Source: Rouxiella sp. S1S-2
Lineage (GTDB): Bacteria > Pseudomonadota > Gammaproteobacteria > Enterobacterales > Enterobacteriaceae
Assembly (NCBI RefSeq): GCF_009208105.1
Contig: NZ_WFKL01000001.1
Coordinates: 1,860,001 to 1,924,000 of the forward strand
Direction: 5' to 3'
Length of the DNA: 64,000 bases
Under the pieces are notes generated by a model, which was not told the origin of the DNA, searched no databases, and saw nothing but the letters and a program-made list of their open reading frames with translations. Below, piece after piece: positions 49,214-60,455 of this stretch; the first letter of the stretch is position 1, and each line of letters begins with the position of its first letter. The position numbers and the translations under genes are program-made.

Positions 49214-50200
49214 GTGGCTCAGTTTGAAGTGATTAAAAAAGTTTCCGTGGTAATACCGGTATTCAATGAGGAAGACAGCCTTCCAATATTGATTTCTCGT
49301 ACGGTTGCTGCGTGCCGCAAGCTCGCGCAACCGTTTGAAATCATTCTGATTGATGACGGCAGCACCGACAATTCAGCTCAAATGCTGACTGAGTATGCTG
49401 AACAGCCTGAAAACTGCGTCATTGCCGTGCTCCTTAACCGTAACTACGGACAGCACTCGGCCATAATGGCCGGTTTTAATCAGGTCAGCGGTGACTTGAT
49501 TATTACCCTCGACGCCGACTTGCAGAACCCGCCGGAAGAAATACCGCGCCTGGTGCTGAAAGCGGAAGAAGGGTATGACGTAGTGGGCACCGTGCGTGCC
49601 AATCGTCGTGACACCTGGTTCCGTAAAAGCGCTTCGAAGGTCATCAATATGATGATTCAACGCGCCACCGGAAAATCGATGGGCGATTACGGCTGCATGC
49701 TGCGTGCCTATCGTCGCCATATTATCGAGGCGATGCTGCACTGCCACGAGCGCAGTACGTTCATTCCCATTCTTGCCAATACCTTTGCGCGTAAAACGGT
49801 CGAGATCCCGGTACAGCACGCCGAGCGCGAGTTTGGTGATTCAAAATACAGCCTGATGAAGCTGGTCAATCTGATGTTTGACCTGATCACCTGTTTAACC
49901 ACCACGCCGTTGAGAATGCTCAGCGTTGTCGGCAGTTTTATTGCCCTGTTCGGCTTCGTGCTGGCATTAGTGTTGATTCTAATGCGCGTTATTTTGGGTC
50001 CCGAATGGGCAGCAGAGGGCGTGTTCACGCTGTTTGCACTGTTATTTATGTTTATAGGTGCGCAATTTGTCGGGATGGGACTGCTGGGTGAATACATCGG
50101 TCGTATCTATAACGACGTGCGCGCGCGTCCACGCTATTTTGTTCAAAAAGTCATCGGTGCACAGCCCGTTGATGTCGATACAGATCAGGAAAATAAATAA
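49214..50200 (+). CDS. arnC: Undecaprenyl-phosphate Ara4FN transferase ArnC
   Basis: A 328-residue GT2 glycosyltransferase that moves Ara4FN from UDP to undecaprenyl phosphate. The GT-A motifs are D-D-G-S-T-D-N near 46 and D-A-D-L-Q-N-P-P near 97. Two C-terminal transmembrane helices (about 235-257 and 270-290) hold it in the inner membrane. The start is GTG with GGAG upstream. The last base overlaps the arnA ATG. Confidence 0.97.
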   Translation: MAQFEVIKKVSVVIPVFNEEDSLPILISRTVAACRKLAQPFEIILIDDGSTDNSAQMLTEYAEQPENCVIAVLLNRNYGQHSAIMAGFNQVSGDLIITLDADLQNPPEEIPRLVLKAEEGYDVVGTVRANRRDTWFRKSASKVINMMIQRATGKSMGDYGCMLRAYRRHIIEAMLHCHERSTFIPILANTFARKTVEIPVQHAEREFGDSKYSLMKLVNLMFDLITCLTTTPLRMLSVVGSFIALFGFVLALVLILMRVILGPEWAAEGVFTLFALLFMFIGAQFVGMGLLGEYIGRIYNDVRARPRYFVQKVIGAQPVDVDTDQENK

Positions 50201-52182
50201 TGAAAGCGATTGTTTTTGCCTACCATGATATTGGTTGCGTTGGCTTAAAAGCTCTGGTTGAAGCAGGCTATGACGTTCAGGCTGTGTTTACCCATACCGA
50301 TTCACCTGACGAAAATAACTTTTTCGCCTCGGTAGCTCGCACGGGCGCGGAACTGAATTTACCGGTTTATGCACCGGAAGATGTAAATCACCCGCTTTGG
50401 CTTAATCGCATTCGCGACCTGCAACCGGACGTGATCTTCTCTTTCTACTACCGCAATATGCTGAGCGAAGAGCTGTTGGCTCTCGCCCCGCAGGGTGGCT
50501 TCAACCTGCACGGCTCGCTGCTGCCTCATTATCGCGGTCGCGCACCGGTTAACTGGGCATTGGTTAACGGTGAAACTGAAACTGGCGTTACACTGCACAA
50601 AATGGTTAAGCGCCCGGATGCCGGCGACATTGTTGGCCAGAAAGCCGTCAGTATCGACGCACAGGACACCGCATTAACGCTGCATGGTAAAGTGCGCGAA
50701 GCTGCACAGGCGTTGCTGAAAGCGCAACTTCCTTCCATGCTTGAGGGCGATTTCACCCTAACACCGCAGGACGAGTCCAAGGCCAGCTACTATGGTCGCC
50801 GCACAGCCGCCGACGGTGAAATCCATTGGCAAAAGTCTGCTACCCAAATCAATAACCTGATCCGTGCAGTGACCGAACCTTATCCTGGCGCATTCAGCTT
50901 CCTGGGTGAGCGTAAGATGGTTATCTGGCGCGCGCGCGTGCTGGAACAGGCTCACGACAAACAGCCAGGCACCGTGTTAAGCAGTGATCCGCTGGTGATC
51001 GCCTGCGGTGAAGGCGCACTGGAAATCGTTGCCGGTCAGAACGAATCAGGGCTTTATGTGCAGGGTACCCGTTTGGCAAGTGAAATGGGTATTATGCCAA
51101 ACGTTCGCCTCTCACCACGCCCAACGGCGGTAATGAAGCGTCGTACTCGCGTGCTGATTTTAGGCGTTAACGGCTTTATCGGTAACCACCTCAGCGAGCG
51201 CCTGCTGCGCGATGGCAACTACGAAATTTACGGTCTGGATATCAGTTCAGATGCCATCAGCCGCTTCATGGGCAATCCTAATTTCCACTTTGTTGAAGGT
51301 GATATCAGCATTCACTCCGAGTGGATTGAATACCACATCAAGAAATGTGACGTTGTGCTGCCGCTGGTGGCAATCGCTACGCCGATTGAATACACCCGTA
51401 ATCCACTGCGCGTGTTTGAGCTGGACTTCGAAGAGAACCTTAAGATCGTTCGCGACTGCGTTAAATACAAAAAACGCATCATCTTCCCATCCACGTCCGA
51501 AGTTTATGGCATGTGTGATGACAAAGAGTTTGATGAAGACACCTCACGTCTGATTGTCGGTCCTATCAACAAACAGCGTTGGATCTACTCGGTTTCCAAG
51601 CAGCTGCTTGACCGCGTTATTTGGGCTTACGGTGCTAAAGAAGGTCTGCGCTTTACGCTGTTCCGTCCGTTTAACTGGATGGGACCTCGTCTGGACAACC
51701 TGGATGCTGCACGTATCGGCAGCTCGCGCGCCATTACTCAGTTGATCCTCAATCTGGTTGAAGGTTCACCGATTAAGCTGATTGATGGCGGTGAGCAGAA
51801 ACGTTGCTTTACCGATATCAACGACGGCGTTGAAGCGTTGTTCCGCATCATTGAAAACAAAGACAGCCTGTGTGATGGGCAAATCATTAACATTGGTAAC
51901 CCAACCAACGAAGCCAGCATCCGCGAATTGGCTGAAATGCTGCTGAAAAGCTTTGAAGCGCATCCACTGCGTGACCAGTTCCCGCCGTTTGCCGGATTCA
52001 AAATGGTTGAGAGCAGCGCTTATTACGGTAAAGGGTATCAGGACGTTGAGCACCGCACGCCGAGCATCAAGAACGCGCGCCGCCTGCTGAACTGGCAGCC
52101 TGAAGTCAGCATGGATAAAACGGTAGATGCAACGCTGGACTTCTTCCTGCGCACCGTTGAATCACCTGCCGAGAAAGGATAA
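50200..52182 (+). CDS. arnA: Bifunctional UDP-Ara4N formyltransferase / UDP-GlcA oxidative decarboxylase ArnA
   Basis: A 660-residue two-domain enzyme, same length as E. coli ArnA. Residues 1-300 formylate UDP-Ara4N (N-L-H-G-S-L-L-P near 102; D-A-G-D-I near 140). Residues 315-660 decarboxylate UDP-glucuronate with NAD (G-V-N-G-F-I-G near 325; catalytic Y-S-V-S-K near 463). It supplies both the first and third steps of Ara4N synthesis. Confidence 0.98.
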   Translation: MKAIVFAYHDIGCVGLKALVEAGYDVQAVFTHTDSPDENNFFASVARTGAELNLPVYAPEDVNHPLWLNRIRDLQPDVIFSFYYRNMLSEELLALAPQGGFNLHGSLLPHYRGRAPVNWALVNGETETGVTLHKMVKRPDAGDIVGQKAVSIDAQDTALTLHGKVREAAQALLKAQLPSMLEGDFTLTPQDESKASYYGRRTAADGEIHWQKSATQINNLIRAVTEPYPGAFSFLGERKMVIWRARVLEQAHDKQPGTVLSSDPLVIACGEGALEIVAGQNESGLYVQGTRLASEMGIMPNVRLSPRPTAVMKRRTRVLILGVNGFIGNHLSERLLRDGNYEIYGLDISSDAISRFMGNPNFHFVEGDISIHSEWIEYHIKKCDVVLPLVAIATPIEYTRNPLRVFELDFEENLKIVRDCVKYKKRIIFPSTSEVYGMCDDKEFDEDTSRLIVGPINKQRWIYSVSKQLLDRVIWAYGAKEGLRFTLFRPFNWMGPRLDNLDAARIGSSRAITQLILNLVEGSPIKLIDGGEQKRCFTDINDGVEALFRIIENKDSLCDGQIINIGNPTNEASIRELAEMLLKSFEAHPLRDQFPPFAGFKMVESSAYYGKGYQDVEHRTPSIKNARRLLNWQPEVSMDKTVDATLDFFLRTVESPAEKG

Positions 52183-52186
52183 GGCT

Positions 52187-53095
52187 TTGACCGAAATGAA
52201 AAAAGTAGGCCTGAGAATTGATGTAGATACCTGGAGCGGCACCCAAAAAGGGGTTCCTGAGTTGTTAAGGCTTCTGGATAAGCATCACATCAAAGGCAGT
52301 TTCTTTTTCAGCGTTGGGCCGGACAACATGGGGCGCCATTTATGGCGCCTTTTGCGTCCCCGTTTTTTGTGGAAAATGCTGCGTTCTAATGCGGCATCGC
52401 TCTACGGAATGGATATCCTGATTGCCGGTACTGCCTGGCCCGGCAAGCTGATCGCTAAAGCGTTTGCGCCGTTAATGAAGCAGACGGCTGATGCCGGTCA
52501 CGAAATCGGGTTACATGCCTGGGACCATCAGGGATGGCAGGCCAAGGTTGAAAAGTGGACACCAACGCAGCTTGAGCAGCAGGTTCGCAAAGGACTTACC
52601 GCGCTGGAAAACAGTATCGGTCGTCCGGTGGACTGTTCGGCCGTTGCCGGATGGCGCGGTGACCAACGTGTTATTGACGTTAAAGAGAAATTTAACTTTC
52701 GCTATAACAGCGACTGCCGCGGTACGGCACCGTTTCTCCCGCTTTTAGCCAATGGACAACCGGGAACTGTGCAAATACCGGTGACCTTGCCCACTTATGA
52801 TGAAGTGATTGGTACGCAGGTTAAGGCAGACGGTTTTAACGATTTCATTCTGGACGCTATTGCGCGCGATGAAGGCGTACCGGTATATACCATTCATGCC
52901 GAGGTTGAGGGCATGTCACTGTCTGCCATGTTCGATCAATTACTGACACGAGCAGAGCAGCAGGGGATCAAATTTTGTCCACTGGGTGAGTTATTGCCCG
53001 CCGACAGCAAAACGTTACCCACCGGTCGCGTCGTGCGTTCGGCGTTTCCAGGTCGAGAAGGGTGGTTAGGCTGCCAGCAGAAAGGATTAGACTGA
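52187..53095 (+). CDS. arnD: Undecaprenyl-phosphate-Ara4FN deformylase ArnD
   Basis: A 302-residue NodB-type deacetylase that removes the formyl group on the lipid carrier. The first metal motif is L-R-I-D-V-D-T near residue 9, and [12 protein letters not shown] near 105 carries further ligands. TTG 52187 is preferred, with AAAGGA 8 bases upstream; ATG 52196 is the alternative. An earlier frame opening at 52127 lies inside arnA. The stop abuts the arnT ATG. Confidence 0.95.
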   Translation: MTEMKKVGLRIDVDTWSGTQKGVPELLRLLDKHHIKGSFFFSVGPDNMGRHLWRLLRPRFLWKMLRSNAASLYGMDILIAGTAWPGKLIAKAFAPLMKQTADAGHEIGLHAWDHQGWQAKVEKWTPTQLEQQVRKGLTALENSIGRPVDCSAVAGWRGDQRVIDVKEKFNFRYNSDCRGTAPFLPLLANGQPGTVQIPVTLPTYDEVIGTQVKADGFNDFILDAIARDEGVPVYTIHAEVEGMSLSAMFDQLLTRAEQQGIKFCPLGELLPADSKTLPTGRVVRSAFPGREGWLGCQQKGLD

Positions 53096-54763
53096 ATGTC
53101 GAACAGTATTAAACGCGCTTACGGTTTTATGTTGCTGTTGTTTTTTGTGCTGATTTATTTGGTGCCTTTAGATTTACGTTCGCTTTGGCAACCTGATGAA
53201 ACGCGTTATGCAGAAATCAGCCGCGAAATGCTGCAGCGGGGCGACTGGATAGTCCCCCACTTTATGGGCCTGCGTTATTTCGAAAAGCCGGTTGCGGGCT
53301 ATTGGTTCAATAATATCGGCCAGATGATTTTTGGTCATTCTAACTTCGCCGTCCGCGTTGGATCTGTGTTCTCAACGGCGATGAGTGCACTGCTGGTGTT
53401 CTGGCTAGCTAACCTGATGTGGCGCAATCGCACTAAGGCTTATACGGCCACGCTGATTTACCTCTCCTGTGCGCTGGTTTTCGGCATAGGTACCTACAGC
53501 GTACTGGACCCCATGATCACGCTGTGGATGACGGCGGCGATGGTCAGCGCCTACTTTTGTTTACGGGTTAATTCAACAAAAGCGAAAGCGTTGAGCTGGA
53601 TAGCGCTGGGCCTGGCCTGCGGTATGGGCTTTATGACCAAAGGCTTTTTGGCGCTCGCGGTGCCGGTTATTGCCGTTTTACCTATCGTTTGGCGCGAAAA
53701 ACGCTTTAAAACCCTGTTCGCCTGGGGGCCTCTGGCCATAGTGAGTGCCGTGGCAATCAGTCTGCCGTGGGTGATAGCCATTGCGCAGCGCGAGCCGGAT
53801 TTTTGGCGCTATTTCTTTTGGGTTGAGCATATTCAGCGTTTTGCTGAAAAAAATGCCCAGCACAGTGCGCCTTTCTGGTATTACATTCCGGTGCTCATGC
53901 TTGGCACACTGCCTTGGCTGGCGTTAGTACCAGGTGCTCTGGCCAGCGGATGGAAGAAAAGAGTGCTGCGTCCCGAGCTATTTTTCCTGCTTAGCTGGGC
54001 GATTATGCCGCTTATTTTCTTCAGCATTGCCAAGGGAAAATTGCCAACCTATATTCTGCCTTGCTTTGCCCCGCTCGCGCTACTGATGGCCGACTACTTT
54101 GAACAGGTCCGTCAATCGGTTAATTCGCGAGTGCTCAAGGCTAACGGCATCATCAATATCCTGTTCGGGGTGGTGGGTATTATTGCGTTGCTGGTGGTGT
54201 CGGGGCTGTTCCCGCTGCACGTTAAGCCGATTTATACCCGCGTTGAGCTGTATAAACTTCTCATTGCCTTGCTGTGTTTCGCCGTTTGGGGACTTGCCGG
54301 TGCGTTAAGTATGACGCTGCCCCGCCGTTGGTATTGGGCCGCCGCCTGCCCGCTGGTGCTTTCGCTGCTGATTGGTCAGGCTATCCCGCAAAAAGTGGTG
54401 GACTCCAAACAGCCTCAGGAATTTATCTTGCAGAACATTCAGACTCTGCAGCAGAGCAAATATGTGCTGAGTGACGACGTCGGCTTTGCGGCTGCGCTGG
54501 GTTGGGAGCTTGAACGCAGCGACATTCTGATGTTTGATGAAAAAGGTGAACTGGAGTACGGGCTGAACTACCCGGATGCAAAAGGTCATTATATCAGCGG
54601 CAAAGACTTCCCTTCATGGCTGTTGAAAGCTCGGGAGCAGGGTGACGTTTCAGTGGTTATCAAGCTGGATCATGATTTGCAAACTACGGCAAATCTGCCG
54701 CCGGCCGACAACGAAATCAGCGCCGGTCGCTTCAGGCTGCTGGTGTACAAAAAACTGCCATGA
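53096..54763 (+). CDS. arnT: Lipid A Ara4N transferase ArnT
   Basis: A 555-residue inner-membrane GT83 enzyme (E. coli 550) that puts Ara4N on lipid A phosphates in the periplasm, which gives resistance to polymyxin and cationic peptides. The N-terminal helix is followed by the first periplasmic loop [10 protein letters not shown] with the conserved acidic residues. About twelve hydrophobic segments precede a soluble C-terminal domain. The stop overlaps arnE by 4 bases. Confidence 0.97.
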   Translation: MSNSIKRAYGFMLLLFFVLIYLVPLDLRSLWQPDETRYAEISREMLQRGDWIVPHFMGLRYFEKPVAGYWFNNIGQMIFGHSNFAVRVGSVFSTAMSALLVFWLANLMWRNRTKAYTATLIYLSCALVFGIGTYSVLDPMITLWMTAAMVSAYFCLRVNSTKAKALSWIALGLACGMGFMTKGFLALAVPVIAVLPIVWREKRFKTLFAWGPLAIVSAVAISLPWVIAIAQREPDFWRYFFWVEHIQRFAEKNAQHSAPFWYYIPVLMLGTLPWLALVPGALASGWKKRVLRPELFFLLSWAIMPLIFFSIAKGKLPTYILPCFAPLALLMADYFEQVRQSVNSRVLKANGIINILFGVVGIIALLVVSGLFPLHVKPIYTRVELYKLLIALLCFAVWGLAGALSMTLPRRWYWAAACPLVLSLLIGQAIPQKVVDSKQPQEFILQNIQTLQQSKYVLSDDVGFAAALGWELERSDILMFDEKGELEYGLNYPDAKGHYISGKDFPSWLLKAREQGDVSVVIKLDHDLQTTANLPPADNEISAGRFRLLVYKKLP

Positions 54764-55104
54764 TGGGCTATTTGTTGGTTCTGGTTGTTAGCATCCTGAC
54801 CTGTGCGGGGCAACTTTGTCAGAAAAAAGCCGCACAGCTGGGTCAGCACCAGGTCACGGGTAACCTGGGGGCGATCCTCCGCTGGCTGATACTTGCCATT
54901 TTTCTGATGGGCTGTGGATTATTGCTGTGGCTGCGCGTTTTGCAGCTGCTGCCGCTGAGCGTAGCCTATCCGATGCTGAGTCTGAATTTTGTACTCATTA
55001 CCTTTAGTGCCAATTGGTTTTTTGACGAGGCAATCGACCGCCGACACTGGATAGGCGTAGCATTTATTATGCTGGGTATTTTGCTGATGGGGTTAAGCGC
55101 GTGA
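54760..55104 (+). CDS. arnE: Undecaprenyl-phosphate-Ara4N flippase subunit ArnE
   Basis: A 114-residue, four-helix EamA/SMR-like membrane protein. With ArnF it moves the Ara4N carrier lipid to the periplasmic face. Family features are [10 protein letters not shown] near 67 and a C-terminal G-V-A-F-I-M-L-G-I. It overlaps both arnT and arnF by 4 bases, so subunits are made in step. Confidence 0.95.
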   Translation: MMGYLLVLVVSILTCAGQLCQKKAAQLGQHQVTGNLGAILRWLILAIFLMGCGLLLWLRVLQLLPLSVAYPMLSLNFVLITFSANWFFDEAIDRRHWIGVAFIMLGILLMGLSA

Positions 55105-55493
55105 AGGGACTTGGATGGGGTATCTCTAGCCTGCTTTTGGTGAGTGCGGCGCAGTTACTGATGAAATGGGGCATGACCCATATGCCAATTTTTTCACTGG
55201 ATCAGTTTGTTTTTTCGCTAGTTATCAATAATCTGCTGCCCGTTTTCATCGTCTGCTGCGGTATTGCAGGCTATGCATTATCCATGGCTTGCTGGTTCTT
55301 TGCTCTGCGTCAAATGCCCCTTAACCGTGCCTACAGTTTGCTGAGCCTGAGTTATGCGCTGGTCTATCTCGGCGCAGTTTGCCTGCCTTGGTTTAACGAA
55401 AACGTGCATTGGCTCAAGTCACTCGGTGCGTTTTTCATCCTGTTCGGCGTTTGGCTTATTCACAGTAAACCCGGCGTTCACGCAGAAAAATAA
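55101..55493 (+). CDS. arnF: Undecaprenyl-phosphate-Ara4N flippase subunit ArnF
   Basis: A 130-residue, four-helix partner of ArnE. The motif [14 protein letters not shown] near 73 matches ArnF. The GTG start overlaps the arnE stop (GTGA). It is the last arn gene; nlpC begins 106 bases later. Confidence 0.95.
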   Translation: MKGLGWGISSLLLVSAAQLLMKWGMTHMPIFSLDQFVFSLVINNLLPVFIVCCGIAGYALSMACWFFALRQMPLNRAYSLLSLSYALVYLGAVCLPWFNENVHWLKSLGAFFILFGVWLIHSKPGVHAEK

Positions 55494-55599
55494 TCCCATT
55501 CTCAGCCTTCGCCTTTGCAAATATCGCAGATAGTAGTTGGACGGCGGATAAAATAGCGCTAAATTCTTTTAATCCTTAGATAACGGTAAGTTATCCAAA

Positions 55600-56079
55600 A
55601 TGCACAACCGCTCAGGAATTTTGTATATATTGTTGGCATTGATGGCGCTGATCCTCAGCGGCTGTAGCGGCCATGCACCGCCGCCAAGCGGGAGAATGGC
55701 CAACTCTGCTGTCGTTGTGGCTCAGCTGAACGATCAACTGAGCCAGTGGCACGGTACGCCTTATCGCTACGGTGGGTTGAGCCGAGGCGGTATTGATTGC
55801 TCAGGCTTCGTTTTCCGCACATTCCGCGATCGATTCGGCGTTATTCTTCCACGCAGCACCGCGGCACAAACCGAGGTTGGCACCAAAATTTCGCGTAAAG
55901 AACTGCTTCCTGGCGATCTGGTATTCTTTAAAACCGGTGCAGGTGAAAACGGTCTCCACGTGGGCATCTATGATTCTGGAAATGAATTCATTCACGCCTC
56001 AACCAGTCGAGGTGTAGTGCGTTCTTCGCTGGATAACGTCTATTGGCGCAAGGTTTACTGGCAGGCACGCCGAATTTAA
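55600..56079 (+). CDS. nlpC: NlpC/P60-family lipoprotein NlpC
   Basis: A 159-residue lipoprotein with lipobox L-S-G-C near residue 22 and an NlpC/P60 cysteine peptidase domain. The catalytic Cys is in G-I-D-C-S-G-F near 68, the His in L-H-V-G-I-Y near 120 and a second His in F-I-H-A-S near 132. Such enzymes cut peptidoglycan stem peptides. E. coli NlpC is 154 residues and sits by btuD. Confidence 0.95.
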   Translation: MHNRSGILYILLALMALILSGCSGHAPPPSGRMANSAVVVAQLNDQLSQWHGTPYRYGGLSRGGIDCSGFVFRTFRDRFGVILPRSTAAQTEVGTKISRKELLPGDLVFFKTGAGENGLHVGIYDSGNEFIHASTSRGVVRSSLDNVYWRKVYWQARRI

Positions 56080-56096
56080 CTTCAGGACGAACATTG

Positions 56097-57110
56097 ATGA
56101 CCGCTTTACGCCTTCTGCTTTCTGACTCTTACGATCCGTGGTTTAACCTGGCGGTTGAAGATTGCATCTTTCGCCAAATGACCACTCAGCGCGTGTTGTT
56201 CCTGTGGCGAAATGCCGAAACCGTGGTCATCGGGCAGGGGCAAAATCCGTGGAAAGAGTGCAACACTGCCCGCATGGAGCTGGATGGTATTCGGCTGGCG
56301 CGACGCAGCAGCGGCGGCGGCGCGGTGTTTCACGATTTAGGTAACACTTGCTTCACGTTTATGGCCGGTAAACCCGAATACGATAAAAGTGTTTCGACGC
56401 AGATAATCCTCAACGCATTGTCGAGCCTCGGCATTCGCGCCAGCGCATCGGGACGAAATGATTTAGTGGCGCTAACCGGCGAGGGTGAGAGAAAAATCTC
56501 CGGCTCAGCTTATCGCGAAACGTTGAACAGTGGTTTTCACCACGGCACGCTGCTGCTGCATGCCGATCTTAGTCGGCTGGCCAACTACCTCAATCCCGAC
56601 CCTAAGAAACTGCAGGCCAAAGGGATTACCTCGGTGCGCTCTCGGGTGGCTAATCTTAGCGAGTTTGTAAAAGACATCAATCATCAGCAGATAAGTGAAG
56701 CAATTACCGAGGCTTTTTTTGACTGGTACGGTGCACGGGTAGAGCCAGAAATTATCTCTCCTGACGTTTTCCCCGACCTGCCGGGATTTGCTGAACAGTT
56801 TGAGAAGCAGAGCAGCTGGCAGTGGAACTTCGGTAAAGCCCCCGCGTTTAGCCACGAGCTCAATGAGCGGTTTACCTGGGGTGGGGTTGATATCCATTTT
56901 GACGTTGAAAAAGGACGCATCAGCCGCGCACAACTGTTTACCGACAGCCTGAATCCCGAACCGCTTAATAATTTCGCCCATCGTCTGGTTGGGCAAAAGT
57001 ATCATGCTGACGACGTTATCATGGCCTGTCAGGCCTCGTGCGCTCAGTTTCCTGATTTTCGTGATGAGTTAGAACAGCTGCAACACTGGATGGTGGGTTG
57101 CATCCAATAA
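56097..57110 (+). CDS. lplA: Lipoate-protein ligase A
   Basis: A 337-residue enzyme (E. coli 338) that activates lipoate with ATP and attaches it to E2 and H proteins. Motifs are [12 protein letters not shown] near 70, then G-R-N-D-L near 121 and K-I-S-G-S-A-Y-R near 134 with the catalytic Lys. ATG 56097 is set by similarity; the frame opens inside nlpC. The 3' end is overlapped by an antisense membrane-protein gene for 92 bases. Confidence 0.95.
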   Translation: MTALRLLLSDSYDPWFNLAVEDCIFRQMTTQRVLFLWRNAETVVIGQGQNPWKECNTARMELDGIRLARRSSGGGAVFHDLGNTCFTFMAGKPEYDKSVSTQIILNALSSLGIRASASGRNDLVALTGEGERKISGSAYRETLNSGFHHGTLLLHADLSRLANYLNPDPKKLQAKGITSVRSRVANLSEFVKDINHQQISEAITEAFFDWYGARVEPEIISPDVFPDLPGFAEQFEKQSSWQWNFGKAPAFSHELNERFTWGGVDIHFDVEKGRISRAQLFTDSLNPEPLNNFAHRLVGQKYHADDVIMACQASCAQFPDFRDELEQLQHWMVGCIQ

Positions 57111-57303
57111 AAACCGTAGGGCGAGAAAAAGCCCATACCGCCGCCGCAATCCAGCCTACGATCGTCCAGCCCAAGAGCAGATTTAACGCAAAGATCGCCG
57201 GGAGATTGTTATGCTTCCTGTGATCAGCAACCAGAAAGGGCAGGAAATAGCCCGCGACCGCAAGAATAACGGCGACCGGTACCAACATTTCACCTGTAGT
57301 CAC
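57019..57303 (-). CDS. Superinfection-immunity-like small membrane protein
   Basis: A 94-residue protein with two hydrophobic helices (about 8-26 and 36-62). The stretch [21 protein letters not shown] then W-T-I-V-G-W-I-A-A matches the superinfection-immunity family, named after phage T4 Imm, which blocks DNA entry of later phage. Many chromosomal copies exist and their role is unproven. The start is GTG at 57303; ATG 57288 is possible. Its last 30 codons lie antisense to lplA, which is unusual. Confidence 0.75.
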   Translation of the reverse strand: MTTGEMLVPVAVILAVAGYFLPFLVADHRKHNNLPAIFALNLLLGWTIVGWIAAAVWAFSRPTVFIGCNPPSSVAAVLTHHENQETERTRPDRP

Positions 57304-57426
57304 TTATTAACTCACTGAAAAATTAGAATTCAGCACTTTAAATTTGTTGCCTGGAAATTTCAATTGCAATCGCATTTGCTAACAATGTTGTCTTTTTTTT
57401 GCCCGCTATCACAGCCGCAAAAAGGC

Positions 57427-57465
57427 TTTCCGTCAGGGGAAAATAGTTTCTCCCCCTGACGGAAA
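57427..57465 (-). terminator. Terminator of the efflux operon
   Basis: Perfect 13-bp arms TTTCCGTCAGGGG/CCCCTGACGGAAA with a 13-base loop, 12 bases after the stop of the outer-membrane gene. A short T-rich stretch follows on the minus strand. Confidence 0.75.
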
Positions 57466-57476
57466 ATTGGCCTTTA

Positions 57477-58889
57477 TTAAGACTGCCAGCCCAGTCCCAG
57501 GCTTTTTTGCAACGCGACATAGTCCAGCGCTAAATCGGTCTGTGACTGAATACGCTTTTGGCTCGCGCTTAGACGAGTGCGCTGCGTGTCGAGTACGTCA
57601 ATCAGGCTGGCTACACCCGCATTATAGCGCTGCTTCATCAGCACATCGTCGCGGTCTGCCCCCTGTTCAACCGTCATGTAACTCACCAGTGTCTGTCGCT
57701 GTTCGCCATAGCGGGAAAGTGAACCATTGGCGTCACGCAGGGCATCGAGCACCGTTTTTCGCCATTGGGCTTCGGCTTCATCGCGTTGCGCCTTGGCGAC
57801 GTTTATTTGCGAACGAATGCGACCAAAATCGAGAATGTTCCACTGCAGCATCGGCACGAGCAGCCATGACTGGTTGCTTTGGTTGAAGACCTGGCTACCG
57901 GTATCACTGCTGAAACCAAGAATGCCGCGAAGGGTGATTTTAGGATACAAATCCGCGACGTGTTCACCAACGGTTGCGGTGCTGGCCGCCAGTTTACGTT
58001 CGGCATTGCGCACATCCGGACGTCGGCGCAACAGGTCTGTGGGGTCTCCCACTTTGATTTCACCCGGTTGAGCAGGTAGCTTCACAGCACCGGAAAGCAG
58101 GTCGTCCAGTGCGCCCGGCGTAAGGCCGGATAAAAACGCCAACTGATCTTTGTAGCCGTTTATCTGTGCGCGCTGAGTGGGCAACTCAGCCTGACTGTTT
58201 TCAAACTGGGTTTGCAGTCGATTAACGTCGCTCTCGTTAGCCGCGCCGCGTGCCTGACGTTGACGAGTCAGGTTTAGCATTTGCTGTTGCAATACGAGAT
58301 TCTGCTGCAAATTGGCCAGTTGCTCCTGCGCGCCACAGAGTTGAAGATAATTACTGGCCACCTCGGCGGCAATGGCCACCTGCGTGTCGGCCAGACTAGC
58401 TTCGCTTGCCTGCTGCTGAGCGCGGCCTGCCTCGGTGGCACGGCGCTGTCCGCCAAACAAATCAAGCTCCCAGCTGGCGTCAAAGCCGCTGCTGTAGAGG
58501 TTGAGCGGGTTGTTTAACGATAAGTCTCCCGTGCTGCTCTCTGGCAATTTGGCACGTACCAGAGCGCCGCTGGCGTCAAGTTTTGGCAGCTGTTGTGCCT
58601 GATCCCCCGCCAGTGACGCCCGCGACTGCTGCAGACGTGCACGGGCGATATCGATATCAGGGTTGTGCTGCATGGCCTTCATAATCAACTGGTTAAGCCT
58701 GCTGTCGTTAAATGCTAACCACCATTGAGACTGCACCTGCCCACTGCTGACACCCGAAGCAGGCAGGCGGGTAAATGTCGACGTGAGCGGCACACTCGGC
58801 GTTCCGTGATAGTCAGGTCCTACGCTGCAGCCGGTCAGCAGAAGCGCTAGACTGCCCAGCGGGACAAATCGCAATAATTTATTGTTCAT
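57477..58889 (-). CDS. Outer-membrane efflux lipoprotein (NodT/OprM family)
   Basis: A 470-residue TolC-like channel. Signal peptide with lipobox L-L-T-G-C near 21 and the family start S-V-G-P-D-Y. Two repeated outer-membrane efflux domains with long coiled-coil helices follow (for example R-R-P-D-V-R-N-A-E near 287). It lies 6 bases after the MFS gene, so the operon encodes a full tripartite pump, unlike E. coli emrAB, which uses TolC. Similar to MdtP-type channels. Confidence 0.88.
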   Translation of the reverse strand: MNNKLLRFVPLGSLALLLTGCSVGPDYHGTPSVPLTSTFTRLPASGVSSGQVQSQWWLAFNDSRLNQLIMKAMQHNPDIDIARARLQQSRASLAGDQAQQLPKLDASGALVRAKLPESSTGDLSLNNPLNLYSSGFDASWELDLFGGQRRATEAGRAQQQASEASLADTQVAIAAEVASNYLQLCGAQEQLANLQQNLVLQQQMLNLTRQRQARGAANESDVNRLQTQFENSQAELPTQRAQINGYKDQLAFLSGLTPGALDDLLSGAVKLPAQPGEIKVGDPTDLLRRRPDVRNAERKLAASTATVGEHVADLYPKITLRGILGFSSDTGSQVFNQSNQSWLLVPMLQWNILDFGRIRSQINVAKAQRDEAEAQWRKTVLDALRDANGSLSRYGEQRQTLVSYMTVEQGADRDDVLMKQRYNAGVASLIDVLDTQRTRLSASQKRIQSQTDLALDYVALQKSLGLGWQS

Positions 58890-58895
58890 TTTCTG

Positions 58896-60455
58896 TCACT
58901 TATTAGTTAAACGTGGGGTGCGTAACAACAGCGCCAGTGGAATACAACACACCAGAGCCACGCCCAGTACGAAAAACGATTCTGAGTAAGTCATTACCAG
59001 CGCCTGCTGGGAAATCTCGTTGGCCAGCTGCCCCATGGCCTGCATTTTTGCATGCACCATGTCGCCACTTCGGCTAAAAAACTGACTCGTACTGGCCGAT
59101 ATTCGGCTGTCTGCCAGCGGCGAGTTAGCGGTCACAGATTCTCGAATAATGTCATCATGGAGTTTTCTCTGGCGGTCAATAAAGATGCCTAGCAGCGCCA
59201 GCCCCACCGAGCCGCCGAGGTTACGCATCATGTTGTACAGTCCGGCTGCATCGGCAACTTCATCGTCGTTTACCGCCGCCATCGACGCCTGATTGAGCGG
59301 CATCATCGCCATGATTTGTCCGGCACCTCGCAGCAGCTGCGACCAGAAAAAATCATCCCCGGTGCTTTGGGTAGTCATCGAAATATCGAGAAAACAGCTC
59401 AGTGCAAAGAAACCAATGCCAGTGATGACCAACAGCCTTGTGTCGACACTGCGCAGCATGCGTGGCAATACCGGCATTAGCATCAGGCTCGGAATACCGG
59501 ATACCAGCAATACCATCCCCGACTGCTGCGCGTTGTATCCCACGATGCCGCTCAGAAACTGTGGCAGCAGATAGAGCACGCAGTACAGCCCCATGCCGAG
59601 CACGAATATGATAACCAGCACGCTGACAAAGCGCGGGTTGCGCAATAAAGAGAGGCGGATAACCGGTTTTTTGGCGGTGAACTGCGAGATGCTGAGCAGG
59701 ATAAAACCGGCCACCATCGCCACTGTGAGCCAGATAATCAGCGTGGAATCAAACCAGTTATCGCGCTGACCCTCTTCAAGCACCACGGTAAGGCAACTGA
59801 GCCCGACGCTGAGCCCGATAATGCCCAGCCAGTCTGCCTCCATAAAGCCTTCCCAGTGCGGTTTTTCCTTGGGTAATCCGCTTAATAGCAGGGCGATCAG
59901 GCCGATCCCCACCGGAAGATTGAGGAAGAAACACCAGTTCCAACTGACGTTTTCAGTCAGCCAACCCCCGAGTACTGGGCCCATTACCGGCCCGAGGATC
60001 ACAATAACCCCAAAAATGGACATCCCCAGCGGTAACTGCCTGCGCGGCAGCCGGGTACGTATGATCATCTGTGCGGTAGGGATCATCGCTCCGCCGGCAA
60101 AACCCTGACCAACGCGGCCAATGATCATCTGCGTCAGGCTGCTCGAGACGCCACACATCACGGAAAAAGCGATAAACAGCAGCGCACACCAAAGCAAGAA
60201 GTTGCGCAGCCCGAGCAGGCGACTAAGCCAGGCTGCCAGAGGGATCATCACAATTTCTGACAGCAGGTAGCCGGTGGAAATCCACGTGCCTTCAGTGCCC
60301 GTTGCACCAATCTCGCCCTGAATTTGCGGCAGGGCCGAGTTAGTAATCGAAATATCCAGCGTCGCCATTAACGCACCCAACGCACCGGCAAATACGGCTA
60401 TCCAGTCGGTGACCGAGGCAGAGGGCTGAGTTTGCTCAAGCGTGGTGCTGCTCAT
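58896..60455 (-). CDS. EmrB-type MFS multidrug transporter (DHA2)
   Basis: A 519-residue, 14-helix drug:H+ antiporter. Motif D1 L-D-I-S-I-T-N-S-A-L-P near 34, G-R-V-G-Q-G-F-A-G-G near 112 and motif C G-P-V-M-G-P-V-L-G-G-W near 155 are as in EmrB. The start overlaps the stop of the adaptor gene (ATGA). It probably exports hydrophobic compounds; substrates unknown. Confidence 0.9.
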   Translation of the reverse strand: MSSTTLEQTQPSASVTDWIAVFAGALGALMATLDISITNSALPQIQGEIGATGTEGTWISTGYLLSEIVMIPLAAWLSRLLGLRNFLLWCALLFIAFSVMCGVSSSLTQMIIGRVGQGFAGGAMIPTAQMIIRTRLPRRQLPLGMSIFGVIVILGPVMGPVLGGWLTENVSWNWCFFLNLPVGIGLIALLLSGLPKEKPHWEGFMEADWLGIIGLSVGLSCLTVVLEEGQRDNWFDSTLIIWLTVAMVAGFILLSISQFTAKKPVIRLSLLRNPRFVSVLVIIFVLGMGLYCVLYLLPQFLSGIVGYNAQQSGMVLLVSGIPSLMLMPVLPRMLRSVDTRLLVITGIGFFALSCFLDISMTTQSTGDDFFWSQLLRGAGQIMAMMPLNQASMAAVNDDEVADAAGLYNMMRNLGGSVGLALLGIFIDRQRKLHDDIIRESVTANSPLADSRISASTSQFFSRSGDMVHAKMQAMGQLANEISQQALVMTYSESFFVLGVALVCCIPLALLLRTPRLTNK

